From assembly GCA_037954325.1 (NCBI GenBank), contig JBBMNZ010000001.1:9550258-9614257 (forward strand): DNA of 64,000 nucleotides, written 5' to 3'. Source of the DNA: Fistularia commersonii. Taxonomy: Eukaryota; Chordata; Actinopteri; Syngnathiformes; Fistulariidae. The notes beneath the pieces are model-generated. The model was not told the origin of the DNA and did not search any database. It was given only the letters and a program-made list of their open reading frames with translations. A program made the translations under genes and the position numbers. Shown here piece by piece: positions 32,001 through 45,800 of this stretch (the stretch's first letter is position 1; every line of letters begins with the position of its first letter).

Positions 32001-35000
32001 ACTTTTGCGTACCAAGATCTATTTATGATATTTAAAACTTGTGTTTAAACAAACTGTCTAGAATTTGTGTGACCATTTTAAAGATTCCAGCACAAGTTTG
32101 ATTTTTTATTAATCTAATCACAGCATGAGGAGTTGAGTATCCTCTACCCTGCTGCACTGGTCACCATAGATGGCTTCAGCCTCTTTCAGTCTCTGCGAGC
32201 TTGTCGAAATCAGATGGCCCGAGGTATTCTGTTTTGGTGCGTGCGTGCATGCGTGCGTGCGTGCGTGCGTGCGTGCCTGTGTGTGTGTGTTAAAAGTTAG
32301 AAGAAGATGTACTGACAAGCTAAAAGACAAATGAAAAAGATGGTTGCTTGTTCATAATCTGGCAATGCTCTCTTTTGAAATATCATACAATATCACTATA
32401 TTTAGTTTCCTACCTCCGTACCTTTCTACCTTTATCTCTTTGCATTCAGCTGCTGCAGCCGGTAGTGATGTAATTCTGCCCCCCCCTCTTGCATATAAAA
32501 AGTGGGGTCTTCAGGACATGGATGCTGTAGTTGACCATGCTAGTGTTGGTAAGAGACTTTTGATAACAACTGAGCTGATATTCATTTTCATCGGTCGATA
32601 TAGCCTCATGGTTTATTACTACAGGTGCTACGTTGATGACAGAAGATCCTAAATTTGAGTATTTACTGTTGAACTTGTAAACTTTAACCATATCAGCATA
32701 TGACATGGATCATTGCTGTTATGAAAAACAAATGCTTTGCACAGTTGATATTCATGCTGAAATAATGTGTATTTCAGTGATTTTAGCAACCCAGTCAAAT
32801 TAGGTAATTCTTATTAACATGAGCAATACATATTACCACTTTGATCTGAAAAATGGACCATTAAAATATTTTCAGTATGCCTGATAACTGACACCTTTCA
32901 TCACCTTAAGCTCTTTCATGAGGATTTCAGTTGAGTATCCTGACATCAGTTTGCTGGATTAGCATTAAAGTCAGGAGACAATCTTCTCGTTCCAACACTG
33001 TTAAACACAGCTTGCGAATTTCCCCAAGGGAATTAATACAGTATCTACTGTACAGTATCTATCTACTTATTGTACTTACCCAGCTTCTTTCAGAAAAGCT
33101 AGGATGTCTGATTTTCTACACATAACTGCTAATCTTTTTCCTCCCTCCATCTTTCCATCTGTTAGGTATTATGACACTATGCGTGTTTGATCAGCTGAAG
33201 AATGCCTCTATTCTGGGGGGGTTTAATACATCAGTGAAGGGCAGCCCCCCTGCCATGAGCCAGTATGTTACTGTTGGAGGGGGGCCTTACACTGGCTTTT
33301 ACTATGCTGTAGAGGTGAGTGTTTGTAGAGTCTGTTAAAGGTTCAAAGACAGATTCAAGAGATTCAAAGCATTTATTGTCACATGGACCGTGTAGAAACT
33401 TGTTTCCCTGTACAGTGAAATTCCTACTTTGCTGTCTGCAGTGCATTTGGATATGGGCTGATAGGAAGTGTAAACATTATTGTAATTATGATTATAGATA
33501 TGAATATGAAAATCCCAATACTCTGATGTAACAACAAAAGCATCTATTAAGTGCAATACATGGTAATATTGGGCTTTTTCAAGACATTGGTGATTAAATA
33601 TGATATTTTTATGGATATATCCCCTGAACAGGGAAGCTCCCAGCCCCTTCTTTCTCATGTGGCTCTTGCTGTGGCCAGTAAACTCACCTCAGCTCTCTTC
33701 AGTGCAGCCAGGTGTGTATGTGTACATGAAAAGCAATTATGCTACTTCTATGTGTGCTAATGCAATTTAACATATTTTCCTTGGTATTTGTCTCTGTTCA
33801 ATGTCTTCCTCAGTGGGTGGTTAGGTTGGAACAAGAATAAGTATGAGGATGACGCTGCCCAGAAACAGAAGCCCAAAGTGGAGCCTGCAACACCCTTACG
33901 GATCAGGTAACAATCATAATATTTACTTCTTTTATGTCAATGTCACTGACAAAAATGTCACTGGGCTCAAGGATTTGAGATGTCCAGGAGGTATCCTGGC
34001 CAGATGCCTGAACCACCTCATCCGGCGTCACTGCACAAAGAGAGGCAACGACTATTCTGAGCCCCTGCCAGATGGCCGAACTCCTCACCCTAACTATAAG
34101 GGAGAGCCCTGTGGAGAAAACTCATTTTGGCCACTTGGATCCATGACCTTGTTCTTTCAGTCACAACTCGTTACCATAGGTATGGGTAGGAACATAGATT
34201 GATTGGTACATCGAGAGTTTCACCTTTTGGCTCAGCTCCTTCTTCACCAACACAGACCAGTGCAGAGTCTGCACCATCGCTGATGCCACACCGATCCTTC
34301 TGTTGATCTACCGCTGCATACTTCCTTCACTTGTGAACAAGAACCTGAGTTACTTGAACTCCTCCACCAGAAGTAGGACCTTTTCCCTGATCCAGGGGAC
34401 ACCCCAACTTTTTCCGTCTGGATTTGGAGCTGTTGATCTCCTTCTAGTTTCAGTTTTAGCAGCAAACCTCTCCAGCAAGAGCTGGAGATAGCAGGCCGAT
34501 TAAGCCAACATCATCATCAAAAAGTAGAGGCCCAGTCCTGAGGCCACCAGATCGGATCCCCTCAATACCCTGGCTTTGGCTGGAAACTCTGTCCATGCAA
34601 GTCATGAACAGAATCTGTAAGGTAGGGTTCAGGCGAGACAACAAGGGCAACTCTGATGTAGTCCAACTCTCACGGGACATAAATCCAACTTGAGACCTGA
34701 AATGCGGACCAGGCTCTTGACACCGATCATACAAGGACCAAACAGCCCATATTAGAAGGTTTGGTACCCCATACTCCTGAAGCACTCTCAACAGGATTCC
34801 CCGCGGGGCACAGTCAAATGCCTTCTCCAGGTCTGCAAAACACATGTAGACTGGTTTGGTAAACTCCCATGGACCCTCAAGGACCCTGCCAAGGGAGTAG
34901 AGCTGGTCCACTGCTCCACGACCAGGACGAATACAGCACTGCTCCTCCTGGATCCGAGGTTCAATGACCTGGCGGACCCTCCTCTCCAGCACCCCCAAGT

Positions 35001-38000
35001 AGACTTTTCTAGTGAGGCTGAGGAGTATGATTTCCCCCTGTAGTTGGAGGACTCTCTATGATACCTTTTTTTAAAGAGGGGGATCACCACACCAGTTTGC
35101 CAATCCAGAGGAACAACCCCCCGCCGTCAACGCAATGTTGCATAGGCATGTCAGCCACGAATGCCCTACAACATCCAGAGCCTGAAGGAACTCTGCAGAT
35201 CTCATCCAACCTCAGGGCCCTGCCACCAAGGAGTTTTTTGACTGCCTTGACAACTTGTGCCCCAGTTGGGGAATCCAACGTCCCCCAACTCTGCTTCCTC
35301 ATTGTAGAGCATGTCATTGGAATCGAGGAGGCCTTGGATGTATTCCCTCCAATCCACAAGATCTCGAGTAGAGGTCAGCAGCCTGCCATCCCCACTGTAT
35401 ACTATGTTGACGGTATACTGCTTCCTCCTCCTGAGTCGACGGAGGATGGACCAGAATCTCCTGGAAACCCTCTGGAAGTCATTCTCCATGACCTCACCGA
35501 ACTCCTCCCATGCGCAAGTTTTTGCCTTGGCAACCAAGAAGCCATGTGCCGCTCGGCACCTGTCAGCTGCCTCTGGAGCCCCACTGGCCAGAAAGGCTCA
35601 GTAGGGCTCCTTTTTCAGCTTGATGGCATCCCTCACCACAGGGGTCCACCAGCAGGTTCAGGAGTACCGTCTCAACAGACACTGACCACCTTATGGACAC
35701 AGCTTCAGTCTGCTGCCGCAACCATGGAGGCACGGAGCTTGGTCCGCTTGGACTCAATGTGTCCCCTGTCTCCTTCTGGACATAGTTGGAACTCTTCCAG
35801 AGATGGGAGTTGAAACTTCCTGACAGGGAACAGAGGTCCACATGTGCATACTTTTATGTATGAACATCTGGCTAAACAACTATTCCTATCATGTTCATTA
35901 GGGACAGTCCAGGACGAGCACAGTAGTCTGTTGTTTCTTTTTGTGGGGGCAAAAATATACAAAGTGTATCCGGAAAGAATTCTCAGCACTTCACTTTTTC
36001 CAGAGTGTATGTTATAACCTTATTTCAAAATTGATTAGATTCATTTTTTCCCTTAAAAGTCTACACACAACAGCCCATAATTATGAATTATTATTTTATC
36101 ATTATCATATCATTTGCAAAATTATTCTTTAAAAACCTGAGTTATCACATATGCAGTATGTAAGTATTCATAGCCGTTGCTCAGGACTTTGTTTATGCAC
36201 CTTCAGCAGCAATTACAGTCGCTAGTCTTCTTGAATATAATATATAATAATAATTATATTAAAACACACTGTATTTATCATCTATATTTTTGCTTTGTTT
36301 TTAAATCGAACAAATATCAATATTAATGTAGCCCTCTCGTACCCAGCTGCTTAGATTGGTATACATCTGAGGACCTGATGTTCTGTTCCATGAGGGGTTG
36401 GTGCAAGCCAGGCATTGTGGTCACCAAAGTACTTGCAGTACTTGCTTTATGTTGATGTGGTTCTTTAAGTAGGTAGTGCTTTGGTGAAACAAAAACCCCT
36501 CCCTAATGAGTTCACACAAGGTTATGTCAGTTGATTGTCCCCTCTTGGGTTCTATTGTAATAAAATTTCCCATTGTGACAGCCAGTATATTGTCGCTGTG
36601 CATGTGTCACCATTGTTAAAATGTAGCTGTTTATATACTCTCAAAATGTTGATATACTCTTGATGCTATTTGTGATATTCTTTGATTTTCTTCCATTAAT
36701 TCATTGTGTTAATTTTCACAGCCCTATATTGTGTGTACGTTCCTTCTTCTTTCAGATATGGTCTCCCAGACGCTCGTCGACGTGGAGAGTCCATCTGTCT
36801 ATCCCCTTGCAACATGCTTGCTGGGGTGACTGATGACTTTGGCAGAGTCACAGTGCTGGACTTGGCCAGAGGTATAGCAATCCGTATGTGGAAAGGTAAA
36901 GAAACTAGTTGGACAACTATAGCTTCATATCACTGAGTGATACTTGTGTACCAATGTTCTTGCATAGAGCATAGTTTTGCCTCAGGATGCATAAAGATTA
37001 GCGGGTATGTCTTTTGAGAGAACATCCACATATATTTTGTATGCAGGATCTCGAACAATAGTTTTTATCATGGATAACCTTTTCACTGTTTTTGTATTCC
37101 ATTCTTTTTTATATAGCCATGTCAAGATTTGAATGCAAGAATAACTAACTTGATTTGATTGTCGAAATTGTTTTACTTTTGGCTCTTTCACCCATATATT
37201 GTCTTACAATTTTTCAACTTCAGGTTATCGAGATGCTCAGCTAGGTTGGCTGCAGCTTCCAGAAGATCGGCCTGATCAGGATTTCTCCCCCTCATCTTCC
37301 TTCATCCGACGAATTGCACTTTTCCTGGTCATCTATGCTCCCCGCAGAGGAATCCTTGAGGTTTGGGCGATGCAATATGGGCCTCGAGTTGGAGCCTTCA
37401 CTGTAGGAAAGCATTGCAGGTATCCAGAGTACACTGTTTTCAAGGTGTCAACAGTTACTAATAAGCATAAGATAATATGACTGTTCAGTCATATACATAT
37501 TTGCATCTATCGCAGTTCACATATTCTGGTGTGTTTTTTCAGGTTGCTATATGCAGGCTACCGTCTTATGGGAGTTAACAGTGTGACCAGTCAAGGCTGG
37601 CAGCTCCATACCCAGCAAGTGTGTCTGCTGGATCCCATCACAGGAGCACTTAGGACAGTCAACGTAGCCTTTCACTTGGCACTCAGGTTGATAAGAGTTT
37701 GCATGTTCTCCCCTGTGTCTGTGTGGGTTTCCTAGGGGTTTCCGGTTTCCTCCTGCAATCAAAAACATGCAGAAGGTGAACAGGAAAAATTGCCCTGATG
37801 TGTAAATGAGAGCGTGAATGGTTGTCAGTCTGTACATATGGCCCTGTGATGGACTGTTGACCAGTCCAGAGTGTACCCCGCCTCTGGCTTGATGGCTGCT
37901 GGGATAGGCTCCAGTATCCCCCGCAACCTTGAGTAAGATAAGTGGTAGACAATGGATGAATGGATGAAAGTGAACTGTATAGGACATTACACAGATGACA

Positions 38001-41000
38001 TATTGATCAAACTGCAAAATGCATATCATAAATTAGATATATCTGTTATAAAAAGATATATAAATTGCTTGAACTATATAGAGTCCATTTTCTGAATGTA
38101 TTCTTAGTATGAAATGTATCCTTAATCTTTTTACAAATGATACTGCTCAGTGGATAGAGACTTTTTGAATCATTAAAGGTTTGCTGCAGCCTCTAAATTT
38201 CTAGGTGTGAGTAAACTATCCAAGCCTCACCTCTTCATGTCAATTTCAGTGACAAGAAAAGTGAACGAGCCAAAGACATTCATCTGTTAAAGAGATTGAC
38301 CACGATCCTTGGAAGCAGAGAAAGTGAGCCTGGTAAGATGGAGGGAGAATACATTTTTTTAAGGCATCCCATCTCAAACTAATATATTAACACATTACAT
38401 CTTGAAATACATACTATTTAAAAACTTAAAATTAAAGTTGTTTCAAAATAATTATGGCTTGCAAATGTCTGGCAAATGGGAAGTAAACATCATTTATACA
38501 ATCTCAGATCTAAAACGACCAGATTGGCCTGTGGAATACCAGCAGCTGTCATTTGAAATTGTCAGTTGGTTCCAATGTCTTTCTTTTTTGACAAAAGCTG
38601 AAGTTTGAGCACAGGTTGTGCTCAAGACCTTGTAGCTCTCTTTATAGCTGTGAAAGACTTGATAGTTTCCTTATCATTAACTGTAATGACAAGATAGCAG
38701 TAAAGCAGAACTGTTGAAATTAAGATGAGTTCTGGAAAATATCAAAGACAATGACCTTTCTGAAAAGAAATGAAAAACACCTGTTGTTCTTGGTAAAAAA
38801 AAAAAAAATCCAGAATGCTTTCGTGGATTTAGGCAAGCCCATGTTCCATCTCTGCAAATGTCATGTTTTCTTGAAGCTTTGGCCCTTACTCATTTTGCGA
38901 AAAAAACACATTGATTTAGATATGTGAATTTGTAGCAGCATGTAATTTGGTTAAGATTGACTAAAATATAACTATTGATTAGCATGTACATTTCTATTTC
39001 AGTGTCTGTATTTATTGTTTGTTTCAGACATCTTTGAAAATGAAGCCATGACAGTGCTGCTGGATATCAAACATCCAGATATTAAAAAGCAGGTAAAATG
39101 ATACATTTATCTCACTTTTTTGTAAAAAAAATTGAATGACAAATATTTGCTGTCACAAGGCATTGATATTCAGGTCTTAGTTTCTGTATGTACATTTTAG
39201 GCACTCGAGTCTCTGCTGTTAAGTAGGAATGTGCCTTTATCATGTCTCACAAGGATCACATCCATGTTGCTCAGCACTCTGCAGCTTCAAGGTAAAAGAA
39301 TTGGCCCGTTTGTAAGACAGCATTTATGTCTCTGACCTTTAAAATTGATGGATTGAAAGGTATTTATAATCTGTGAATGTTAATTACAAGCTAACCAGTT
39401 CCCAATAAAGGAGATGTTTTTTGTAATACTGGTACAATATAAATAGGTTCCTAATTATTGGTCTTTTTTTCATAACCATCTTGCATTACAGACCAAGACC
39501 AAGAGCAAGTGGATCCAGGATTATTGCATTTCTGTTCCTCTCAGCTCAAACTGCTTCACCTTTACACTGACATCCAGAACCTACACCTCACTGCAGACAG
39601 AGAAGACAGCACTGAAGCTGTGGGAACACACACACACACACATACATTCATACATACATACTAATTGTTATCATTATCTTGATATTTAGTATTTCTTCAG
39701 CCTTATTTAATAATCTTAATTAGCTCTTAAAATGAAATTGTTGCTTGATCCTTTTTATTGACAAAATTATCTATTATCCCCATTCCCCTCAGCCGGACAC
39801 CCTTGAGGGTTTACAAGAAGAATTGTCTCGCCTGAACCCTACCTTACAGCGCTATGCCCAACTCACGTCACGGCTCAGTGTTTCATTCACCCAGGACTCC
39901 CCCGACTTACCGCTGCCAGTCCAAACTCTCCTCTCCCAAATGGAGTACACTGAGGAGGGGCAGTTGTGTGTGAAACGTGGATCTGATATTCAGTGGAACC
40001 AGCTAGGTGATGAGACCTGTCTTATCTATCAAAAATCCTCTTGCTGTCATGTATTTTAGATCACTGCCGGAGGAACTCCACCCCCTTTCTTGTCTGCACC
40101 ATCTAAACTTTTTCAAGTCTATATTTCAATAATTCATCAACTTGTAAAGTTTATTTAGTAATATTTGTTCAGGACACAAGAGCCAAACCCAGTTTATAAC
40201 AGAAGAAGGTTATCTTGTCAGTCTCAGGGCTCACACCAGTTATCTGGTGTCAGCAGTCAAATCTACAAATGTCACTATTCAACAGTCGCATCTACAAATA
40301 ATTTAGTCCAGTGTGATATCCATTGTCCTGCTTAATATGTTATGACTAGAGTCTGACCCCTCGAATAAAACCCAGATAGATAGGTGCAGGGAATGCAGTG
40401 TCATTGGCTAATGATAATTATAATAATGATAATGGTAATATGATATGAAGATTATTTAATTGAGTTTTATTTTTGTGCAGGAAACTTCATGTTTTGGGCT
40501 TGCCTTTGTAGCAGAAGCCCCCTGCGTAAAGTCTGTGACAGACTACAACACTCTGGCATCAGTCCACAGCAACTACTGGTAAGACAGTGGGATAAGTGAA
40601 ATTCGCAGCTCTTCACATGGAGCTCAAAGGCACTGACAAGGCATGTGGAGGCAAATTGTAATTTAATACAATAAGTCAGTTGTAGTTTGGTTGATTCTAT
40701 ACTGCAGGTTTGATTTTTATCCCTGACTTTTTGTCAGTCTCTTTTGTTAAATGTGTGGCTGCAAAGGGAGAAAGAGGTGCTACAGAAACCAGACCAAAGT
40801 GTAAGAAACCTTTACACACTACTTGTTATCCTAAGCAACATGAAAGGTATGTATTCTTGCCCATTATTTGAAGGTGTTTATTTTCTGTATGCTTCATATA
40901 GGAACAGTGGAGTTTAAAATGGACATCTAAATTGGGTTACTATCTCTCACTCTCTTCATTAGGTTCAATAGAGGAGTCATGGGACACTCAATCTGTGTCA

Positions 41001-42434
41001 CCTTGGTGGCAGCAAGTCCGACAGATATGTGTACTGTCACACAATTCTGCAGCAGCTCTTCTTGCTGCCTTCGCAGGTCATTGTGCTGTGAAGAAGAGCA
41101 TCACCAGTCGTGTGGACAGCAAGGTGGAGAACACTCATGCATACAGTGGTGAACCCTTGTGGGAGTTAATGAAGAGGAAGTACTGATAATAGTATTAATT
41201 TTGTATGTCATGTTTATGACAGTTACCTTCAGAGTGGGAGGCTGTTTCATTGGAGTTGGAGCAGTGGGTGGTTTGTGTCCATCAGCTGGAGGATCTGCTT
41301 GTGCTGCAGACTTTGCTGTTGATGCCTTGGTCCAATGGATCAGTGGTTGGCTCTGTAGCACATTGCTCTGTTAAAACCCTCCTGGAGGGTGGCAGAGGTA
41401 CGTCTGTTGTACTTTGCCAGCATGTCTGCCTCTCTGTTATTGCTGTCTGCTTTGGTTTCTCTATCAATATATGTTCTGCTTTCAGTACCCAGTCTGCTTT
41501 CGACTAATACTTTGATTTATTATATTTAAAGGGGGTGTTACTGACAACATCTCCAAGTGGGTGTTCAGGCACAATTTTTCCCCTGAGCAGCTAAAGACAT
41601 TTCTTCAGAAGAAAGAAGATAATGTAGCTTATGACAAACAAGAGTGGAAAGCAAGAGAAATTAAGGAGGGGGAGGAAAAATTCCAAGAAGTCACTGAAAG
41701 AACTGCAGGTCTAGAGAAACACATTATGCTTATGATACATAATCTACAGATTTAAGTCACATGTCAATTCAAAGAACATCAGCTTTTTCTTTAATTTATC
41801 TATACTTAATTCCCCTCTTCGCAGAGCTGTTTCAGGCAGTATGCCAGCGGTTTCCTCACTCTCTCTCACCTGACCTGCTCTTTGCACACTGCTGCTGGGA
41901 ATATGTGGTTCAGTGGAACAAAGACCCAGAGGTGCAGTCAAACTGTAATTTACCCCACAGGTTTTTGTAATAGTTGTTGCTATGAATGATCCGAAAGCAA
42001 CCTTCTGTTAAACTGTGATACCACTAGCTGTTATTTGCCCTTTCTATATAATTGTTTGTCTTTCTGTTAAGACAATAACATCAGTAACAAAGTAATGCAT
42101 TTATAATTCCATGTTCAGAAATCGGGATTTGCACTTGCTTCTTCCTAGGCAGGGCTGTGCTTGCTCCAGGCAATAGAATATTTGAAACTGGTTTCCAGTC
42201 CACATATTCAACTTGGTAAGTATGTAATAGCCTGATTTTTTTTCATAGTGTGCAGACGTTATACATATTGTGGTCATGAGTTTTTTTTCATGGATATAAT
42301 TATAGCAGCCTCAGAACATTTTAATTACTCAAGGTATAAAACTCAAATGTTAAAATGTACAAAACAGTAACAATGTTCACCTTTAAAAATATCTAGTCTT
42401 GTAGCTTTTCATAATTTTGTTGCTTGAGCACCAG

Positions 42435-42467
<33 letters not shown>

Positions 42468-42789
42468 TGCTTATTCAGTCATTCATTCATTCATTCGTTT
42501 ATTTATTTATTAAGTTATTTATTTATTTACTTATTTATTTAATGCAACAAGAATCTTTCTCACAGGTATTTGCACAATGATGTGGAGCACATTCATTGTC
42601 AAGCGTTTCTCAGCAGCAGCATTCCTTATGGAGAAGGTTTGTAATACCACACAGTATTGTTTGTTTGCTCCAGTCTGTTTTATTGGCTGAAGTTTAAAAG
42701 AAAAATTCAACTTGATTTTTTTTATTTTTTATTCTAGGTCGGGAAAGCACCTAAAGATCGACTGTGTCGACGGGTTAGTATTTCTATGA

Positions 42790-42826
<37 letters not shown>

Positions 42827-45800
42827 CATAACCGTTCCACTACTTGGACAAAGAAATTTCCCCTATGTGGATCAATTAAGTTTATCTTAATAGACTCTTG
42901 AAGCTGATCTTAGTGATTGTTGTTAAGAAACTAACGTCTGTTTTTAATACATATAGGATGTGGGAATGAGTGACAAAGCCATGACATGTTTCCTGGGCTG
43001 CTGTGTCCAGCTGCTGCAGATCCTCATGGAGGTGACTAGACAGTTGGTTATCATTGCAGTGAAATCAGTTCCTTTTGTCCTATGCATTATTGTTTTAAGG
43101 GATGAAGAACAACCAGTGGCTAGAATCTATCCAAAACAAGACATGGACAGTGACTCCAGCTCTTGTCCTATGCAATGCATATCTCGTCCCTTTAGAAACT
43201 GATATATCTCTCATTATAGTTGAGAGAGATATTTCTCAATATACTGGAATCATACCAAATGATTCCCCAACCCTAATCAAATCTTGATCATCATTATGTT
43301 CATGACAAAACAATGTATTTGTTTATGTTCTTTAATGATATCCTCAAAAGTCACATGTGTTATGTATCTGATAATACATCATATCCTTTGATATGCTGAT
43401 GTGTTTTTTTGACCATGAATAAGAGAAGTGGGTTAGTGTGCTCATGTATTTGAAACTTACCCAGTAAATCATGGGTTTTGCAAATGTCACTTGGGCCTAT
43501 TTTTTGAAAATTAGAATAAATATCATTGACAGCTAGCTAAGTGTAATATTAATAACAAATATTTTCATTCATGATTGTCTTAAGATTGTCTCATATTTAG
43601 ATTTTTTATTATCAGAATCAGAGAACCTTAATTTGTCCCTGGGGGCAAATGTAGTACATGGGGTGGCATAGAGCAGATCTAGAGCAGATCCAACATCTCT
43701 AAATGTATAATAAAAATAGATAATTACATTTTTGTTTACATTTTTCACTTTACTTTTTACCTTTATAATATAAAGTCCAACATGTAAAAAAACATTAAAA
43801 AAAAAAAAAAAAAACTCCATTTGTGTAAATACTTGTACATCTGTACAAAGGGCAGAAGAACAAGTGTACATATGGGCAATTAGCTCCACATTTATACAAT
43901 AATAAACACAAGCAGCACTACACTTAGGGGTGAGGGAGGGGTCAAGAGGGGGGTTTTCAAAGCTTTGGAGATAGAGGTTGCCCTCTGGGTTTGGCATCAG
44001 CGACAGCGGAGTCCGCGACCTGAGGGGAGCCACTCAAAGCCGGGGACAGTTAGTGGGATGGATCCTAAAGGATTCTTTTGGCTGTTATAGTTTTAGTTTT
44101 ATTGGAGTTTAATTAGTTGTATTTTTACTTTAAACTTTATCTATCAGTTGTGCTTAGGTCAGGCACATACTTGACTTTATTCCATGGACTAAGGCTAAAT
44201 GATTGTGCTTCATACACAGTATCATCGTTTTAAGGGAAAATTGATACTTCACTATCCCATTTTGCAAGATTTTGCACAGATAATTAGCCAGCCAGTTCTC
44301 CTGTGTTAACTTGCAGTTTCGAACACAGAGTAGCAGTATTAGTTCACTGAAGTTACAAATTTTACATCTGACTATGCAAGCAAAAAGCAGATGTGAAAAA
44401 CACTAATTTCCCCCTTGATGTGTGGTTTAGAATATGGTCGAATGTTTTTACTCAGTAGCTTGAGAGTTTCTTCTGCTGTATTCAAAACAGTTAACTAAAT
44501 TATTCATTGGTCACTTAAGCACCTCTTTGCAAATATAAAGTGTTCTCCTTCATGTTCTTCTAGGCAGACTCGGCAGTGGAGGAGATTCCCTGTCCAGAGC
44601 TGTCAACAGATGAGGCCTGGTGCGGAGCAGAGGGGCCTGTCTCTATTGTTGAAATATCCCTCGAGCAGAAAGGTGTCCACTACCCCCTCGTCCAGCACCA
44701 TTATCTGTTAGCCTCATTGCTACATGCAGCCATGACCTTCAGTCTTAAGGTCAAACCTCTCAGCCTGTTTGACAGCAAGGTAATGGAGCACTTTTGTTTT
44801 GATGAGAAGCCATTGGTGCCAAAGATAAGAAGCGTACAGTGAAGATTTCACATTTGAATATGCCACTAAGTTTTAAAACAGTGTTACCTGTCACATCTTA
44901 AATTATTATACTGTACATAACTCTATTTCTGCCATGTTGAAAATCCAGACTATATGATACTCAAAACTAGTAGATGCATTTTGGTCAAATTTGACAAATT
45001 TGGTCTAAATTTCATGTATTGTGTATCTGCAGCACTTTCTGATTTCAAACAAGAACTAAAACACCTATTCATGAACCCAATATATTTGTATTTTTACACC
45101 AGCATTATGATACACCATCATATTGACAAAACTATTTATACTATATTCATATGTTACAGGGTAAGAATGCTTTCTTCAGAGATCTGACAACTATTCAGCT
45201 GATGCCAAGTGGGGACATGGATCCAGGACTGGGTTCCTTACGCCAAGAGGTAACCTTGAAACACAAAGGGTAAAAAAAGACTCCATCTATAAACAGATAC
45301 ATCTTTTATGACTTATTAAACCATTTGTGTGGTCTCCCTCAGTTTCTCATGCAGGTGCTGACTGGCTGGGTGCAGGCTATAGATGATCCCTTCAGTTCCT
45401 CCTCTGACTCAAAGACCACCTCTTTACCAAGTGATGGCCCTAAAGCAGACTGTTGGCCTTCACTGTGTCTGGAGCTGGGCTCCCTGTTACAAGTCGACCT
45501 TGACATCCTGCGACGACATCTCATCTGCCAGCTTTACAATCAGGGCTTGGACCTGAGGGCTGAAGAGGTCAGGAAAGCTCTGTTTGGAGGATTGTATTGC
45601 CCCAAGCTTCATTTCCGTGTGGAGTGTAATCCTTAAGAAAGACAGAAGCTTATGTATAATGATGCAGCCTCTTTAAAATGTCTTTGCAGACCATGATGCT
45701 CTTGTCTGCTTTACATGTTAATCTTGAGAGTATGGTATTATTCTCCTATCCCCAAGGTGATGCTTGAGGTAGAAGACAAGGATGTGCTGGGCTCTCAGCT

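Noticed and set aside
35058..35813. 251-residue plus-strand ORF
   Set aside because: It is the antisense of LINE RT coding DNA read on the minus strand. It has no domain of its own.
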